A DNA stretch of 56,621 nt, taken from the IMG/VR virus record IMGVR_UViG_3300030451_004511, positions 1 through 56,621 of that record. One strand, 5' to 3'. The notes beneath the pieces were generated by a model. The model did no database searches, was not told where the DNA came from, and worked only from the letters and a program-made list of their open reading frames with translations. Source of the stretch: a virus. The position numbers and the translations under genes are program-made. Shown here piece by piece: positions 47,382-56,615 of this stretch; positions within the stretch are counted from its first letter, which is position 1, and each line of letters begins with the position of its first letter.

Positions 47382-49360
47382 TAAACACCTCTTAGTTCAT
47401 CAATAGACTCACCTATACATACTTCGTTAACAGTTTTTGCTGAAGATACCTCAATAGCAAAAGTTCTATGCATACTTGCAGGTAAACGTACTATAGGTTC
47501 ATAAATTGTTGTTGCACTAAAGCTCGGTGTTGTACCGGTTACAGAATACACACTACCTGCTGTGCTAATGGTAGCGTTATAAATAACAGAGCCATCACCA
47601 TAAACTTTCAATGTTACAGGAAAAGCCTCTGCATCTACTTTTGCAAAACCCATACTTGTTGGCTTTGCAGTTACAAACTCTTTTGATTTCCAAGTACAAG
47701 TTTGATCGGTTGTGCCTCCTTGAAACTTCTTAATATCATTATCAATGATAATATACAATTCATTATCATCAGGATCTGTAAACCCACCTCGTATTTCTTC
47801 TGAAGCAGTAAGTGTTGTAAAGGTTGATTCACCACCCCGTGGATCAAAAATAAACCCACCGAAGCCAGAACCTGTATTGTAGTAACCTACATAACGACCT
47901 TTCCATAAAAACCCATCAATTGTGGTTGGGTAATAACTTGATTGCCATTGATCAGGACTAATTAGCCCTTCGGTTAAGATTCTAACTTGTGCACCTTGTA
48001 TAGCAACTAACCCATCGGGGCCAGCATACATAACGTATTCACCCATATCTACCATCGAGCCTTTACTTAAACACGCTTGAGCTGCTTCAATACGTACAGC
48101 ACTCATCGATTGTGGGTCTGTACCTGCAATTAAATATGGTGTGCCTTTTGTACCTACAACTAAACCATTACTTGTTACTGCAATCGCTACAACCTCTTCT
48201 TCAAGAGTTATACGATAAGCTGCAGGCCAAGCATGAGGTAAGAAGGGTTCAGAGAAACAAACTCTTTTACCCGTAAACCCAGCAAATACACCGTAAGGCA
48301 TTGCAACAAGACCTTTCATTGGCCCATCTGCATAGAGACTTGTATCCTCATTTGGCGGACCAATCCAATATGTAGATGGGATAAGTTCTGCTAAATCATC
48401 ATTATCAGAAGTATCTGTGTAAGAAGTTGTAGCTAAAGTAACTTCAGCTACAAATTGAAAAGCAGTTGTATTTGAACCTGTGTTTGATCTGTAAATACGT
48501 TTCTTACTTAAGTTAGTGTTTGTTCGACCGGTGCCCGAGGTACTTGTTTCAAGACCTGACACCACGACTTTTCTATTATCATCCGTGGTTACAACGGTAG
48601 AAGCTGCTGAAGGGGGTCCTTCTTCCCCGTACGCACTTACAAAGGTGTACACATAAGAGGTACTGTAATCAATTAATGCGCTCGATGCGTCATTAAATGT
48701 CGCACCGTTTGTAATGGAGCTTGAAGTCCCTGAAGAAGTAGCTGCACTATTTACTTCGACTGTTAATGTTGTTGTACTTGGTACCGTTACAATCTTATGA
48801 TCTACATTAATGTCTGCAGCAGGTACGCCATTAACAGCGCCAAAGTCAGCTAACTTAACGTATTGACCTACAGAAGCACCATGAGCACTAGCTGTAGTTA
48901 CGGTTAACACCGATGAACCGTTGGTCGTGGTTATTGTAGCGTTGATCCCGGTTGGCGTTTCAAGGGCGACGGTCGGTGCTGCTGTAGGTGCTGGTATACC
49001 CAACCTGTAAAAATTACTAGGAAAAGGTGCAGATCCAACAATCACATCACTTCTACCCATACGTGGGTAAGACTGTCCTGACCAATACACCGTGTTGTTA
49101 GTATCACCAGCAATCGGTCCTGGTACAACATCTACATCTTCGTCAAACTGTAACCACCGCTCAGGAGAATCTGTATATTTAAATATACTTGTACGACTTG
49201 TATTACTTAGAACTAACGTCTGTGAGTTATCCGTAATAGGTACAATCCTACCACTATCTAGGTTTACATCTTGTGCAGTTTGAGCGAGATTGTCTTTTAG
49301 TAGTCTAGGTGAGACTTGAGGAGCCAGTCCGCCAAACGTGATGAGCTTAAAGTACGCCAT
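47381..49360 (-). CDS. Tail protein, P22 gp10 / stabilisation-like
   Basis: A 659-residue beta-rich protein. It starts MAYFKLITFGGLAPQVSPRL, then LAQTAQDVNLDSGRIVPI, the usual beginning of the head-tail stabilisation (gp10-type) proteins in marine podoviruses. A Fn3-like or Ig-like insertion lies at about 150-310. A propeller-like section follows (VVGTKGTPYLIAGTDPQSMS, then YVMYAGPDGLVAIQG). It would close the tail stub and bear fibres. TAATG joins it to the fibre gene. Confidence 0.75.
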   Translation of the reverse strand: MAYFKLITFGGLAPQVSPRLLKDNLAQTAQDVNLDSGRIVPITDNSQTLVLSNTSRTSIFKYTDSPERWLQFDEDVDVVPGPIAGDTNNTVYWSGQSYPRMGRSDVIVGSAPFPSNFYRLGIPAPTAAPTVALETPTGINATITTTNGSSVLTVTTASAHGASVGQYVKLADFGAVNGVPAADINVDHKIVTVPSTTTLTVEVNSAATSSGTSSSITNGATFNDASSALIDYSTSYVYTFVSAYGEEGPPSAASTVVTTDDNRKVVVSGLETSTSGTGRTNTNLSKKRIYRSNTGSNTTAFQFVAEVTLATTSYTDTSDNDDLAELIPSTYWIGPPNEDTSLYADGPMKGLVAMPYGVFAGFTGKRVCFSEPFLPHAWPAAYRITLEEEVVAIAVTSNGLVVGTKGTPYLIAGTDPQSMSAVRIEAAQACLSKGSMVDMGEYVMYAGPDGLVAIQGAQVRILTEGLISPDQWQSSYYPTTIDGFLWKGRYVGYYNTGSGFGGFIFDPRGGESTFTTLTASEEIRGGFTDPDDNELYIIIDNDIKKFQGGTTDQTCTWKSKEFVTAKPTSMGFAKVDAEAFPVTLKVYGDGSVIYNATISTAGSVYSVTGTTPSFSATTIYEPIVRLPASMHRTFAIEVSSAKTVNEVCIGESIDELRGV

Positions 49361-49376
49361 ATGTTAATAAATTTAT

Positions 49377-49652
49377 TCATCTTAAATTATACACGATTAT
49401 GCTGACAATACCGGATAAGATAATCCAGAAGGCTCTTTCAAAGGTGCTAATCCCTTTAGAGTTTACAATAGCTTTTTGTTCGACAATTTCTACCCTATCT
49501 TCGAGTCTATCCATTCTTGCGATGAATCTATCGTTTTGTTTCAATACAGTAGTTACTCTCTCTTCAATCCTTGCAATTGCAATGACAGCATCCGAAAGTT
49601 TGTCTATTTTAGTTTCTAATTTTTCTAGTCTGTTTGATACTTCGCTACTCAC
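49377..49652 (-). CDS. XhlA-like coiled-coil membrane protein (lysis accessory)
   Basis: A 91-residue protein with a long coiled coil (RLEKLETKIDKLSDAVIAIA, then NDRFIARMDRLEDRVEIVEQ) and one C-terminal membrane helix (FWIILSGIVSIIVYNLR). It resembles haemolysin XhlA-type or spanin-like phage lysis helpers. It follows the endolysin stop directly. It may link the membrane to the lysis machinery. Confidence 0.65.
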   Translation of the reverse strand: MSSEVSNRLEKLETKIDKLSDAVIAIARIEERVTTVLKQNDRFIARMDRLEDRVEIVEQKAIVNSKGISTFERAFWIILSGIVSIIVYNLR

Positions 49653-50039
49653 TTAATAACTCCAAATGTGAGGGCGTGGACTGTAGTTCTCTATCTCTGC
49701 GATATCTAAATGTATAAAGCGCCCGCCTCCCTTTTGGTTAACACCGATACCGGTAAAACCATGCGCTATGCCTTTGTATAACACCTGTAACGCTTTTTCA
49801 TGGCTAACAGCGATATCAACTGCTAACCCAAGCGCATGTGTACCTGGCTTGCTTTTCTTAGCTTCTATAGGATGTTCAGGACATCTATAGCCAGATGATA
49901 TAACTAGGGGAAATCCTAGGTCATCACGCAATACTTGTAGTTTATCAACTAATTTTGGATTAATCTCGTTTTTGCCGCAATGTTTGCACTTAAATTCGTC
50001 GAGTTTAAAGTTTTTCCAGCTATTCTTCTTTTTGAACAC
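49653..50039 (-). CDS. Peptidase M15 endolysin
   Basis: A 128-residue protein. SSGYRCPEH, GTHALGLAVDI (His68, Asp75) and RFIHLD (His110) are the zinc-binding and catalytic elements of the M15_3/VanY-like peptidase used as endolysin. An N-terminal CKHCG pair may add a metal site. It cuts peptide cross-links of the cell wall. It overlaps the 76-residue gene by 20 bases. No signal peptide, so a holin is needed. Confidence 0.88.
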   Translation of the reverse strand: MFKKKNSWKNFKLDEFKCKHCGKNEINPKLVDKLQVLRDDLGFPLVISSGYRCPEHPIEAKKSKPGTHALGLAVDIAVSHEKALQVLYKGIAHGFTGIGVNQKGGGRFIHLDIAEIENYSPRPHIWSY

Positions 50040-50250
50040 TTTTAATTTTATCCTCTTGTATAGCCTCTTTCAGCTCTTTAGAGGAATGGACTTGTGCAGC
50101 CTGACATTTCTTAAGTTGGTAAGAAATATCTGCAATCTCTTGCTGAAGTTTCGCTAGCATGTTGAATCCATCTATAACTCTGGGGGTAAGATCCTCAATT
50201 AAATAAGTCTCTCCATCAAAGTTAATCTCCTTGATTTTGTCATCTGACAT
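50020..50250 (-). CDS. DUF6447-like small protein
   Basis: A 76-residue protein. INFDGETYLIEDLTPRVIDG, then a coiled-coil stretch, resembles the DUF6447 group of small phage proteins found near lysis and tail genes. AAGGAG precedes the start. The role is unknown; it may regulate lysis or the fibre assembly. Confidence 0.65.
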   Translation of the reverse strand: MSDDKIKEINFDGETYLIEDLTPRVIDGFNMLAKLQQEIADISYQLKKCQAAQVHSSKELKEAIQEDKIKSVQKEE

Positions 50251-50265
50251 AATTTACTCCTTATT

Positions 50266-50730
50266 TTACTTTTTATTAGACGAGCCGAAGTAAAAAGATA
50301 TTACGGCTGTCGCTATCCCGGTGATACTACCGATAACTAACATAACGATATCATCACTTGAATCTGGTTGTGGGTACAAAGTAACCATACCAATATACCC
50401 AAAGAAACCTACTAAACAAAGAACACCTAAAAACTTTGGTGTCCAATCTGAACTAAACTTATCTCTAGCATCTTGTACATCTTCTGTTTCTAATCTAAAG
50501 ATATCTACATCTAGTTCTTTCATTTGTAATTCAAATTCTTTTTCAGCTTTTTTAAGCTGCATCATTTGTTCTGATGTAAGGTTGTTCATCGCAGCTTCAA
50601 TAGACTTTGGATTATTAGGTACCCCTAATACACCACTTAAAATTTGACCTGCTTGTCCACCAAGAGGGCCGCCAATTGCAGCTCCAAGAGTTGGTGCTAA
50701 TGCGCCTAAGACTGATTTAAGTTTCTTCAT
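50266..50730 (-). CDS. Three-helix holin, GTA-type
   Basis: A 154-residue protein. A Gly/Ala-rich first segment (TLGAAIGGPLGGQAGQILSG), a charged helix (LKKAEKEFELQMKELDVDIF) and two C-terminal hydrophobic helices (about 100-120, LGVLCLVGFFGYIGMVTL, and 128-147) match the three-TM holin of gene-transfer-agent release. It would permeabilise the inner membrane so the M15 enzyme can reach the wall. It is in the same small cluster. Confidence 0.8.
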   Translation of the reverse strand: MKKLKSVLGALAPTLGAAIGGPLGGQAGQILSGVLGVPNNPKSIEAAMNNLTSEQMMQLKKAEKEFELQMKELDVDIFRLETEDVQDARDKFSSDWTPKFLGVLCLVGFFGYIGMVTLYPQPDSSDDIVMLVIGSITGIATAVISFYFGSSNKK

Positions 50731-50744
50731 AAATTAATTATATA

Positions 50745-51029
50745 CTAATTTGCTGCAATGTATGCTTTACCAGTTGCAATAGCATCAGTGTATGATGATT
50801 TATCATCAGAACTTCCCGCTACGTCAGGTGTATCATCATCTTCATCTATAGGTGCATAAGCTAGGATAATTTCTAAATGGTCAACATTTCTTTGCACTTT
50901 AGTATTTATTTCATTTTGCGTTTCACCTTCCATAACATATTCTGAATCTGAGCCGTTTGTATTGATATCATTTATAAGCGTTACAGAATCATTTGCTGCT
51001 GATAAAACTTCTGCTACAGTTTGTGACAT
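50745..51029 (-). CDS. Small acidic protein between fibre and holin
   Basis: A 94-residue acidic protein (TVAEVLSAANDSVTLINDIN, later DEDDDTPDVAGSSDDKSS). Similar short proteins follow S74-type fibre genes in marine phages. It starts two bases after the fibre stop with AAAGGAG upstream. The function is unknown; fibre assembly is possible. Confidence 0.6.
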   Translation of the reverse strand: MSQTVAEVLSAANDSVTLINDINTNGSDSEYVMEGETQNEINTKVQRNVDHLEIILAYAPIDEDDDTPDVAGSSDDKSSYTDAIATGKAYIAAN

Positions 51030-51031
51030 AT

Positions 51032-53053
51032 TTATTCTCCTTTGAGTATGTTAATTTCGTTTTGTAAGCTATCGCATTTTGCTGATAGCTCTTGAACTGC
51101 TTTAATTAATGGATGCACAAACATCTCTTGTGATATACCTTGTATGCCTGAATCTTCTTCAATATCCCACCCACCAAAATCTGTAATGTTATGATCATCC
51201 ATTGCTTGTTTAACTTCTTGGGCAATAAGACCGTACATTTTGTTTTCATAAGTCCTTTCAGTTGCTTCTGCATCATAATCAGGTAAGTTAGTATCTATTT
51301 CTGATTTAGGTTTCCATTTGAATGTGACTGGTCTTAAATCATTTATAAAATCTAAACCACAATCAGTATTATCAACAATCTCTTCTTTATAGCGTTCATC
51401 AGAAACCCTAGACCAAGAAGCATTTGAATCAAAATGATTATAAACTCTGTCTGAACCAGTTGATGAGCCAAAAGTTAATGAGTTGTAATCTCTTTGTGCT
51501 TTTACAGCATAACCAAGAACAATATTATAGTTTGAGTTAGTTCCGAAGTTTTGTGTATTAACACCAATAAAGGTATTAGCAGTACCAGTAGTATTGTTAT
51601 AACAAGCTGAACCACCTACAAATGTATTTGAATTACCTGTAGTAGTAGCATTTCCTGCTTCTCTACCAACAAAAGTAGATTTATCTGCTGTAGTTACTGC
51701 ATAACCTGCACCTGAACCTATAGCTGTACAATTATTAGAGGTTGTTTGTGCTACTAAAGCATTTAGACCTACAGCAACATTATGACCACCTGATGTCATA
51801 GCACCCAAAGCATCTTTACCAAAAGCAGTATTGTTATTGCCTGTACAAGCATCTAAGGCTTGGTGTCCAACAGCAGTATTTGATACACCTGTTGCACAAT
51901 ATCTAAGTGCATTTTGACCAATACCAACATTATTGCCACCTGTAGTGTTGAATTGCATTGAATTATCACCATAAGCGACATTTTCACTTGCTGTAGTCGT
52001 ATTATTTAAACTCGCTTGACCAAAAGCACAATTATAATTTCCTGTTGTTAAATTCTGTAAAGAACCTGCTCCAAAAGCATTATTTTGAGTCCCAGTAGTA
52101 CAATATAATAAAGCGTATTTTCCAAAAGCACTGTTGTTAGATGCTGAAGTTATTGAATACAAAGAAGCATATCCAACAGCAGTATTATATTGACCTGTTG
52201 CTGCTGCAGTATTAGAGGCAAATGCTTGATGTCCTATACCAACATTAAATGTTCCAGTTGTAGTTAGTTCTCCTGCTTCAAAGCCGACAAATACATTTTG
52301 TGAGCCTGTAGTAACATTTTTAGCAGAATCTTTTCCTACAGCAACATTAGTTGTCCCTGTTGTGTTTGATAATAAAGCATTTACACCAACAGCTACATTA
52401 TCATTAGCTGTCGTATTAGCTGATAAACTTGCGTTACCCACAGCAACGTTTCTTGTCCCTGTGGTATTAGCATCTAGCGAATATTGACCTATAGCAGTAT
52501 TGTCGTGTGCGGTGGTGTTAGCACCTAAAGCTGCATAACCAATACCTATATTTGCAATACCAGTTGTATTTGCATCTAAGGCTTTGTATCCAATAGCAAC
52601 ACCTGAATGTCCTGTTGTATTTAATAATAGGGCTTCGTGTCCTATTGCTACGTTATTACTAGCAGTTGTATTTCCTCCTAAAGCTGATTCTCCAATAGCA
52701 ACATTATTATTTCCTGTAGTATTAGCATCTAACGCTTGATAACCAAGAACATTATTTCCAGCACCCTCAGTTAAAGATGCAAAAACATCTATACCAACCC
52801 CAGTATTACGATCTGCTCCATTTATTGTGCCTGTGGCGTTATCACCAATCATTATTGATGAAGTACCAAAGGTCTTAGCATCAGATAGACCATTGATGTC
52901 ACTTGCACCACCAGACATATCAGTCCAAGTCAAAAGAGCAGTAGCACTATAAGATAATATCTGACCATTACTAGGGTCATTGCTTATATTTAATTGAGCT
53001 AGTCCAACTGCATCGTCAGCTAAAACTCTTGATGTGACTTTAGTGTTTGCCAT
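51032..53053 (-). CDS. Tail fibre/spike with peptidase S74 chaperone domain
   Basis: A 673-residue protein. The middle (about 70-500) is a long chain of 23-24-residue repeats of the type N-T-T-G-x-x-N-V-A-I-G-x-x-A-L, like YadA-type or trimeric beta-roll fibres. The C-terminus is a peptidase S74 intramolecular chaperone: SDERYKEEI with Ser551 and Lys556, then LRPVTFKWK and GLIAQEVKQ. The chaperone helps three chains fold and then cleaves itself off. A coiled coil ends the protein. It is a main receptor-binding candidate. Confidence 0.85.
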   Translation of the reverse strand: MANTKVTSRVLADDAVGLAQLNISNDPSNGQILSYSATALLTWTDMSGGASDINGLSDAKTFGTSSIMIGDNATGTINGADRNTGVGIDVFASLTEGAGNNVLGYQALDANTTGNNNVAIGESALGGNTTASNNVAIGHEALLLNTTGHSGVAIGYKALDANTTGIANIGIGYAALGANTTAHDNTAIGQYSLDANTTGTRNVAVGNASLSANTTANDNVAVGVNALLSNTTGTTNVAVGKDSAKNVTTGSQNVFVGFEAGELTTTGTFNVGIGHQAFASNTAAATGQYNTAVGYASLYSITSASNNSAFGKYALLYCTTGTQNNAFGAGSLQNLTTGNYNCAFGQASLNNTTTASENVAYGDNSMQFNTTGGNNVGIGQNALRYCATGVSNTAVGHQALDACTGNNNTAFGKDALGAMTSGGHNVAVGLNALVAQTTSNNCTAIGSGAGYAVTTADKSTFVGREAGNATTTGNSNTFVGGSACYNNTTGTANTFIGVNTQNFGTNSNYNIVLGYAVKAQRDYNSLTFGSSTGSDRVYNHFDSNASWSRVSDERYKEEIVDNTDCGLDFINDLRPVTFKWKPKSEIDTNLPDYDAEATERTYENKMYGLIAQEVKQAMDDHNITDFGGWDIEEDSGIQGISQEMFVHPLIKAVQELSAKCDSLQNEINILKGE

Positions 53054-53320
53054 TTATTCTTCTGCTAATGCTTCCTCGTTTCTCTGTGCTGCTGTTTGTA
53101 TTACACCCAAATCATAAGCTTGATCTATCTGTGCTGACTCACCCACTGCCATTGCTATTTCGTTTGCATTGCAATGTTCTTGTAGTCTTTGCAAGATATC
53201 TGCTTTAGCACGTTGTATTCTTGCTTGGACAGCATTTTCTACCCAATCTTGTGGTGTATTAGCTACATATTCAAATGCTTTATGATCTGAATCTGAAACA
53301 TCTACGCTATAAGTTGCCAT
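53054..53320 (-). CDS. Small tail-associated protein
   Basis: An 88-residue protein (SDSDHKAFEYVANTPQDWVE, then NAVQARIQRAKADILQRLQE). Helical and charged, of a type that lies between fibre genes in marine phages and may act in assembly. It starts ten bases after the C1q-like fibre stop with AAGGAG, and its stop directly meets the S74 fibre start. No firm family. Confidence 0.65.
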   Translation of the reverse strand: MATYSVDVSDSDHKAFEYVANTPQDWVENAVQARIQRAKADILQRLQEHCNANEIAMAVGESAQIDQAYDLGVIQTAAQRNEEALAEE

Positions 53321-53330
53321 ATTTTTCTCC

Positions 53331-54524
53331 TTATCCTATTAAAGTCATTGATGCGGTTCTCCAAACGGTATAACTTGTAGAAGTATTATCATACCAATTT
53401 TCATTTCCAAAAGTTACATAGTCATTAGCACTTAAGTCTAAAACTTGTGCCATTTGTCTATAGTGATATCCATTGGATACATCATTAAGAGATTGTGAAA
53501 TAGTTGAACCATTAACAAGAATTGTTGCATCTCTTCTTGATGTATCTACACTCATAATGGTATTAAATAAAATTAAATACAATCCAGCTACAGGTGCGGT
53601 AAATCTTGCTTGGTTACTTACCACACTTACTGTTAATGTACCTCTGCTGTATGTTCCTGCTGCAAAAGTATTAGCTTGTGCGTTTGTATTGCTACTATTG
53701 GTAACAGATCCTTGCACATGAGGTTGTTTTGGGAATGTTACCCTACCACTTGTGTCTGTAATCATAGTTTCATAATTGGAAGTCGTATTGTAAGTTCTTA
53801 AACTTCCATCATTCGTAATATAATCTGCTAACCATCTTTGATGCGATGATTGCAATACTAGAACAGGATATGCTGTATTTTCAGCACCAATTACAACTGC
53901 ATTATTTGAACCCCCTGTTCCATCAAGTGTTGTAGAAGCAACTGATGTTGTTCCTACTAATAAATGACCGCTCGCATTGAGTCGCATTTGCTCGGTTTCG
54001 TTATTACCCCAAATTAAATCTCTACCACTTGAATTTTGATACATATGCACACCTGTACCATTCATAGCAATAGCAAAAGAGTAACCGTTTCCTTCAACTC
54101 TAAATTGACCTGCACCACCTGCACTCATATCAATGTCTGTAGCTTTTGAAACAAGCAATTGATTTGAGTCTGATGTTGAACCAATAGAAACATTACCAGA
54201 TGCTTCAAACCTGACTCGTTCTGAACCACCTGTAAAGATAGAAGCATAGCCACTTGCTTCATTTAGGTATAAAAGTTCACCACCTTGTGATGCTTCATTC
54301 CCTAGACTTACGCCACTTGAATCTACTGCAATAAAACCATGCCTAGTTCCATTGCCAATCTTTGCTTTGTCCCCTGAACCTGTTGTACTGACATGCAATA
54401 AAGTATCAGGCGAAACACCCACCCCAACCTGTTCAGACGAATTAATTGTTATCGCTGTAGCATCCCCACTATCTGAAATACTAGGGGTACTTGATAACTC
54501 GCTTGGTATTTTAGTGTTTGCCAT
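53331..54524 (-). CDS. Tail fibre with C1q-like head
   Basis: A 397-residue protein. The first 60 residues resemble the N-terminus of the S74 fibre (MANTKIPSELSSTPSI). Then beta repeats follow, and the last 130 residues have a C1q/TNF jelly-roll pattern: ARFTAPVAGLYLILFNTIMS, then VNGSTISQ and DYVTFGNENWY. Such trimeric heads bind ligands at the fibre tip. It lies between two likely chaperones. A second receptor-binding protein. Confidence 0.75.
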   Translation of the reverse strand: MANTKIPSELSSTPSISDSGDATAITINSSEQVGVGVSPDTLLHVSTTGSGDKAKIGNGTRHGFIAVDSSGVSLGNEASQGGELLYLNEASGYASIFTGGSERVRFEASGNVSIGSTSDSNQLLVSKATDIDMSAGGAGQFRVEGNGYSFAIAMNGTGVHMYQNSSGRDLIWGNNETEQMRLNASGHLLVGTTSVASTTLDGTGGSNNAVVIGAENTAYPVLVLQSSHQRWLADYITNDGSLRTYNTTSNYETMITDTSGRVTFPKQPHVQGSVTNSSNTNAQANTFAAGTYSRGTLTVSVVSNQARFTAPVAGLYLILFNTIMSVDTSRRDATILVNGSTISQSLNDVSNGYHYRQMAQVLDLSANDYVTFGNENWYDNTSTSYTVWRTASMTLIG

Positions 54525-54526
54525 AA

Positions 54527-54823
54527 TTAAATATCCTGTATCCTATCTCTTGCTTCTTGTCTTGCGGTGGTAATGTCCTCAGGTATCGCTTCACCTGTTT
54601 CTGTTTTTCTAACAACATACCAATCGGTATCAGCTAAATATCTTCTAGCATCTTTGTTGCTTCTAAATACAGCACTCTCGTCATCAAGCTCTTGAATCTG
54701 TGAATCGTTTGGTGTGGTCGTGCCATATTTGACCATGTTTTCAGCTTCTTCTGCAGTGTAAGTACCTTCCTCATGGTATTCATAAGCTGTTGGCACTCCA
54801 TCTACTTCGATTAACCTATACAT
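54527..54823 (-). CDS. Tail fibre assembly-like protein
   Basis: A 98-residue acidic protein. RRYLADTDWYVVRKTETGEA, then IPEDITTARQEARDRIQ, matches the C-terminal part of tail fibre assembly chaperones. It starts one base after the 596-residue fibre stop. It probably helps that fibre or the C1q-like fibre to fold. Confidence 0.7.
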   Translation of the reverse strand: MYRLIEVDGVPTAYEYHEEGTYTAEEAENMVKYGTTTPNDSQIQELDDESAVFRSNKDARRYLADTDWYVVRKTETGEAIPEDITTARQEARDRIQDI

Positions 54824-54824
54824 A

Positions 54825-56615
54825 TTAGTTATCCATTATATATCCGTAGTAATAAACCCTACGAAAGTCATTTGAGTTTGTTGCTACGATAGTCCCATGA
54901 GTTACATTAAAATCTCTATCTGCTGCATTATCTATTTTATACATAGACATTGCTCCGTCATTGTAATACCAATCATCAACATGGAGCAAAAGTCTTGGAC
55001 CATGAGCTTGCCCTTGTTGAAGATACATATATTGATCACCGCCTGAATTTCCTGAAGTTATCCAAATCCCCATAATAACTCTTGAACCAAGTGGTGCTTG
55101 TGCTGCTGTAAGAGTAAAACTATAAGTACTATTATTTGGGTATGAAGTTGTGTTTGGAAAACTTACTATTTGAGTTTCTAATCCTGCTGCACCTGCATAA
55201 ACATTGGTAGCAGTAAAGTCACCGTCTGCATCAATCTTAGCTCTTTGAGTACCATCTAATGCAAAAGTAATTTCACTTGATGCTGCTTCACCATTATCGT
55301 CTGCAAAGAATTTTATATTGCCATCTGTTCCCTGAATATAAGCATCAGCATTGTTGTCTGTATCTGTAAGTTGTATTGATGGTGTTGCAGTCTGTAAGGT
55401 TAAACTTGTATCATTAATAAGTTTAAGGTCAGTAGAAGTCAGTCGCATCCCAATGTTATTGCTACCTGCTTTTTTCAATGTAAATTCAAGCAAGCCATCT
55501 TCTGTAGTATCAGAAGCATCAGAAATCTTACCTGTTACTTTTGCATAGATAACTTCTTGATCTGCATCATTCTCACCTTTAAATTTAAGTTGCCCTAAGT
55601 AATCACCATCAGCAGGTGAGCTAGAGTTTCTTTTTAAAGTGATAACAGGTGCTGCTGTACTTGAATCTTCTGTTGTTGTGATTAGCAGTGAATCACCTGT
55701 TGTAGTGTTTGTAATGTTAGCAGTCGAGAAAGTTGGTGTAGCACCTACGGTTTCAATAAGATCTGAAGCTAATGCTTTTTTCAGTGCACCGTCGGTAGCA
55801 TCATAGACTAATAAATGGTCTGCACCTACTGCGGACACTTCTGTTAATCCTGCAACAAAAGATGCAGGTATGGTATTTACATCAGTTTGTGTAAAGGTCA
55901 TAACCTCCACTTTCGCACCATTGTCAGGATTTGCATCTAGCGTAAGCGTTGTGCCTGAAACTGAATAACTATCTTTTTGTTGGTATACACCATCTATAAA
56001 TACCTGTGTATTGTTTTCATGGATAGGTGAAATACTAAGAGTAAATGCTGCGGTACTGCCGTTTGCAGTAAATTGATCGTGATTAAGGTTATTACCTGCA
56101 ACTGCTCCACTTACATGATATGCAACTACCTTGCGTGTATTAGCAGGTGCAACATCAAAAGTAAGCGTGGTTCCTGATAAAGTAAAGTCTCCAGGATTCT
56201 GATAAACACCTTCTATAAATACAATTAAATTATCTTCGCTTGAGGGGGCTTGGCTTAGTGTAAATGCCGCATTACTTCCATCGCCTGTGAATGTATCAAC
56301 GCTTAGTGTAGATGTAACTTCAGTCTTTACATCTTCTAGTAAAGCCGCAACGACCCTTAGTTCTGCTTTATCTCCAGAACTAAACGCCCGTGCAGTTGTA
56401 TTATCTTGCCCTCTAACAACAGTAAGTGTGTTGCTACTTCTTGCTGTAACCTTAACAATTTCTGTGTTAGTAGTATCGTCAAAGGTTACATAGAAATGTT
56501 CTCCCGAACTTAATGATGGGAAAACAGACCCGTCAGTGACAGAAATGCTAGTAGCACTACTGTTTATTCCTGCGGCAAGAGTTGTTGCTGCGTTGTTGGT
56601 GAACTTAACAGCCAT
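54825..56615 (-). CDS. Tail fibre protein (full copy)
   Basis: A 596-residue protein. Residues 1-100 (MAVKFTNNAATTLAAGI, FVTF-like FYVTFDD) form the virion-proximal part. Two tandem modules at about 105-170 and 175-245 share FTLSxxP...VFIxGVYQ...SGTTLTL (for example DNLIVFIEGVYQNPGDFTLS and NNTQVFIDGVYQQKDSYSVS). Beta repeats follow, and a jelly-roll-like end from 480. The first 264 residues match the left-edge gene. Its ribosome site lies beyond the window; TAGCTA is all that precedes the ATG. Confidence 0.8.
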   Translation of the reverse strand: MAVKFTNNAATTLAAGINSSATSISVTDGSVFPSLSSGEHFYVTFDDTTNTEIVKVTARSSNTLTVVRGQDNTTARAFSSGDKAELRVVAALLEDVKTEVTSTLSVDTFTGDGSNAAFTLSQAPSSEDNLIVFIEGVYQNPGDFTLSGTTLTFDVAPANTRKVVAYHVSGAVAGNNLNHDQFTANGSTAAFTLSISPIHENNTQVFIDGVYQQKDSYSVSGTTLTLDANPDNGAKVEVMTFTQTDVNTIPASFVAGLTEVSAVGADHLLVYDATDGALKKALASDLIETVGATPTFSTANITNTTTGDSLLITTTEDSSTAAPVITLKRNSSSPADGDYLGQLKFKGENDADQEVIYAKVTGKISDASDTTEDGLLEFTLKKAGSNNIGMRLTSTDLKLINDTSLTLQTATPSIQLTDTDNNADAYIQGTDGNIKFFADDNGEAASSEITFALDGTQRAKIDADGDFTATNVYAGAAGLETQIVSFPNTTSYPNNSTYSFTLTAAQAPLGSRVIMGIWITSGNSGGDQYMYLQQGQAHGPRLLLHVDDWYYNDGAMSMYKIDNAADRDFNVTHGTIVATNSNDFRRVYYYGYIMDN

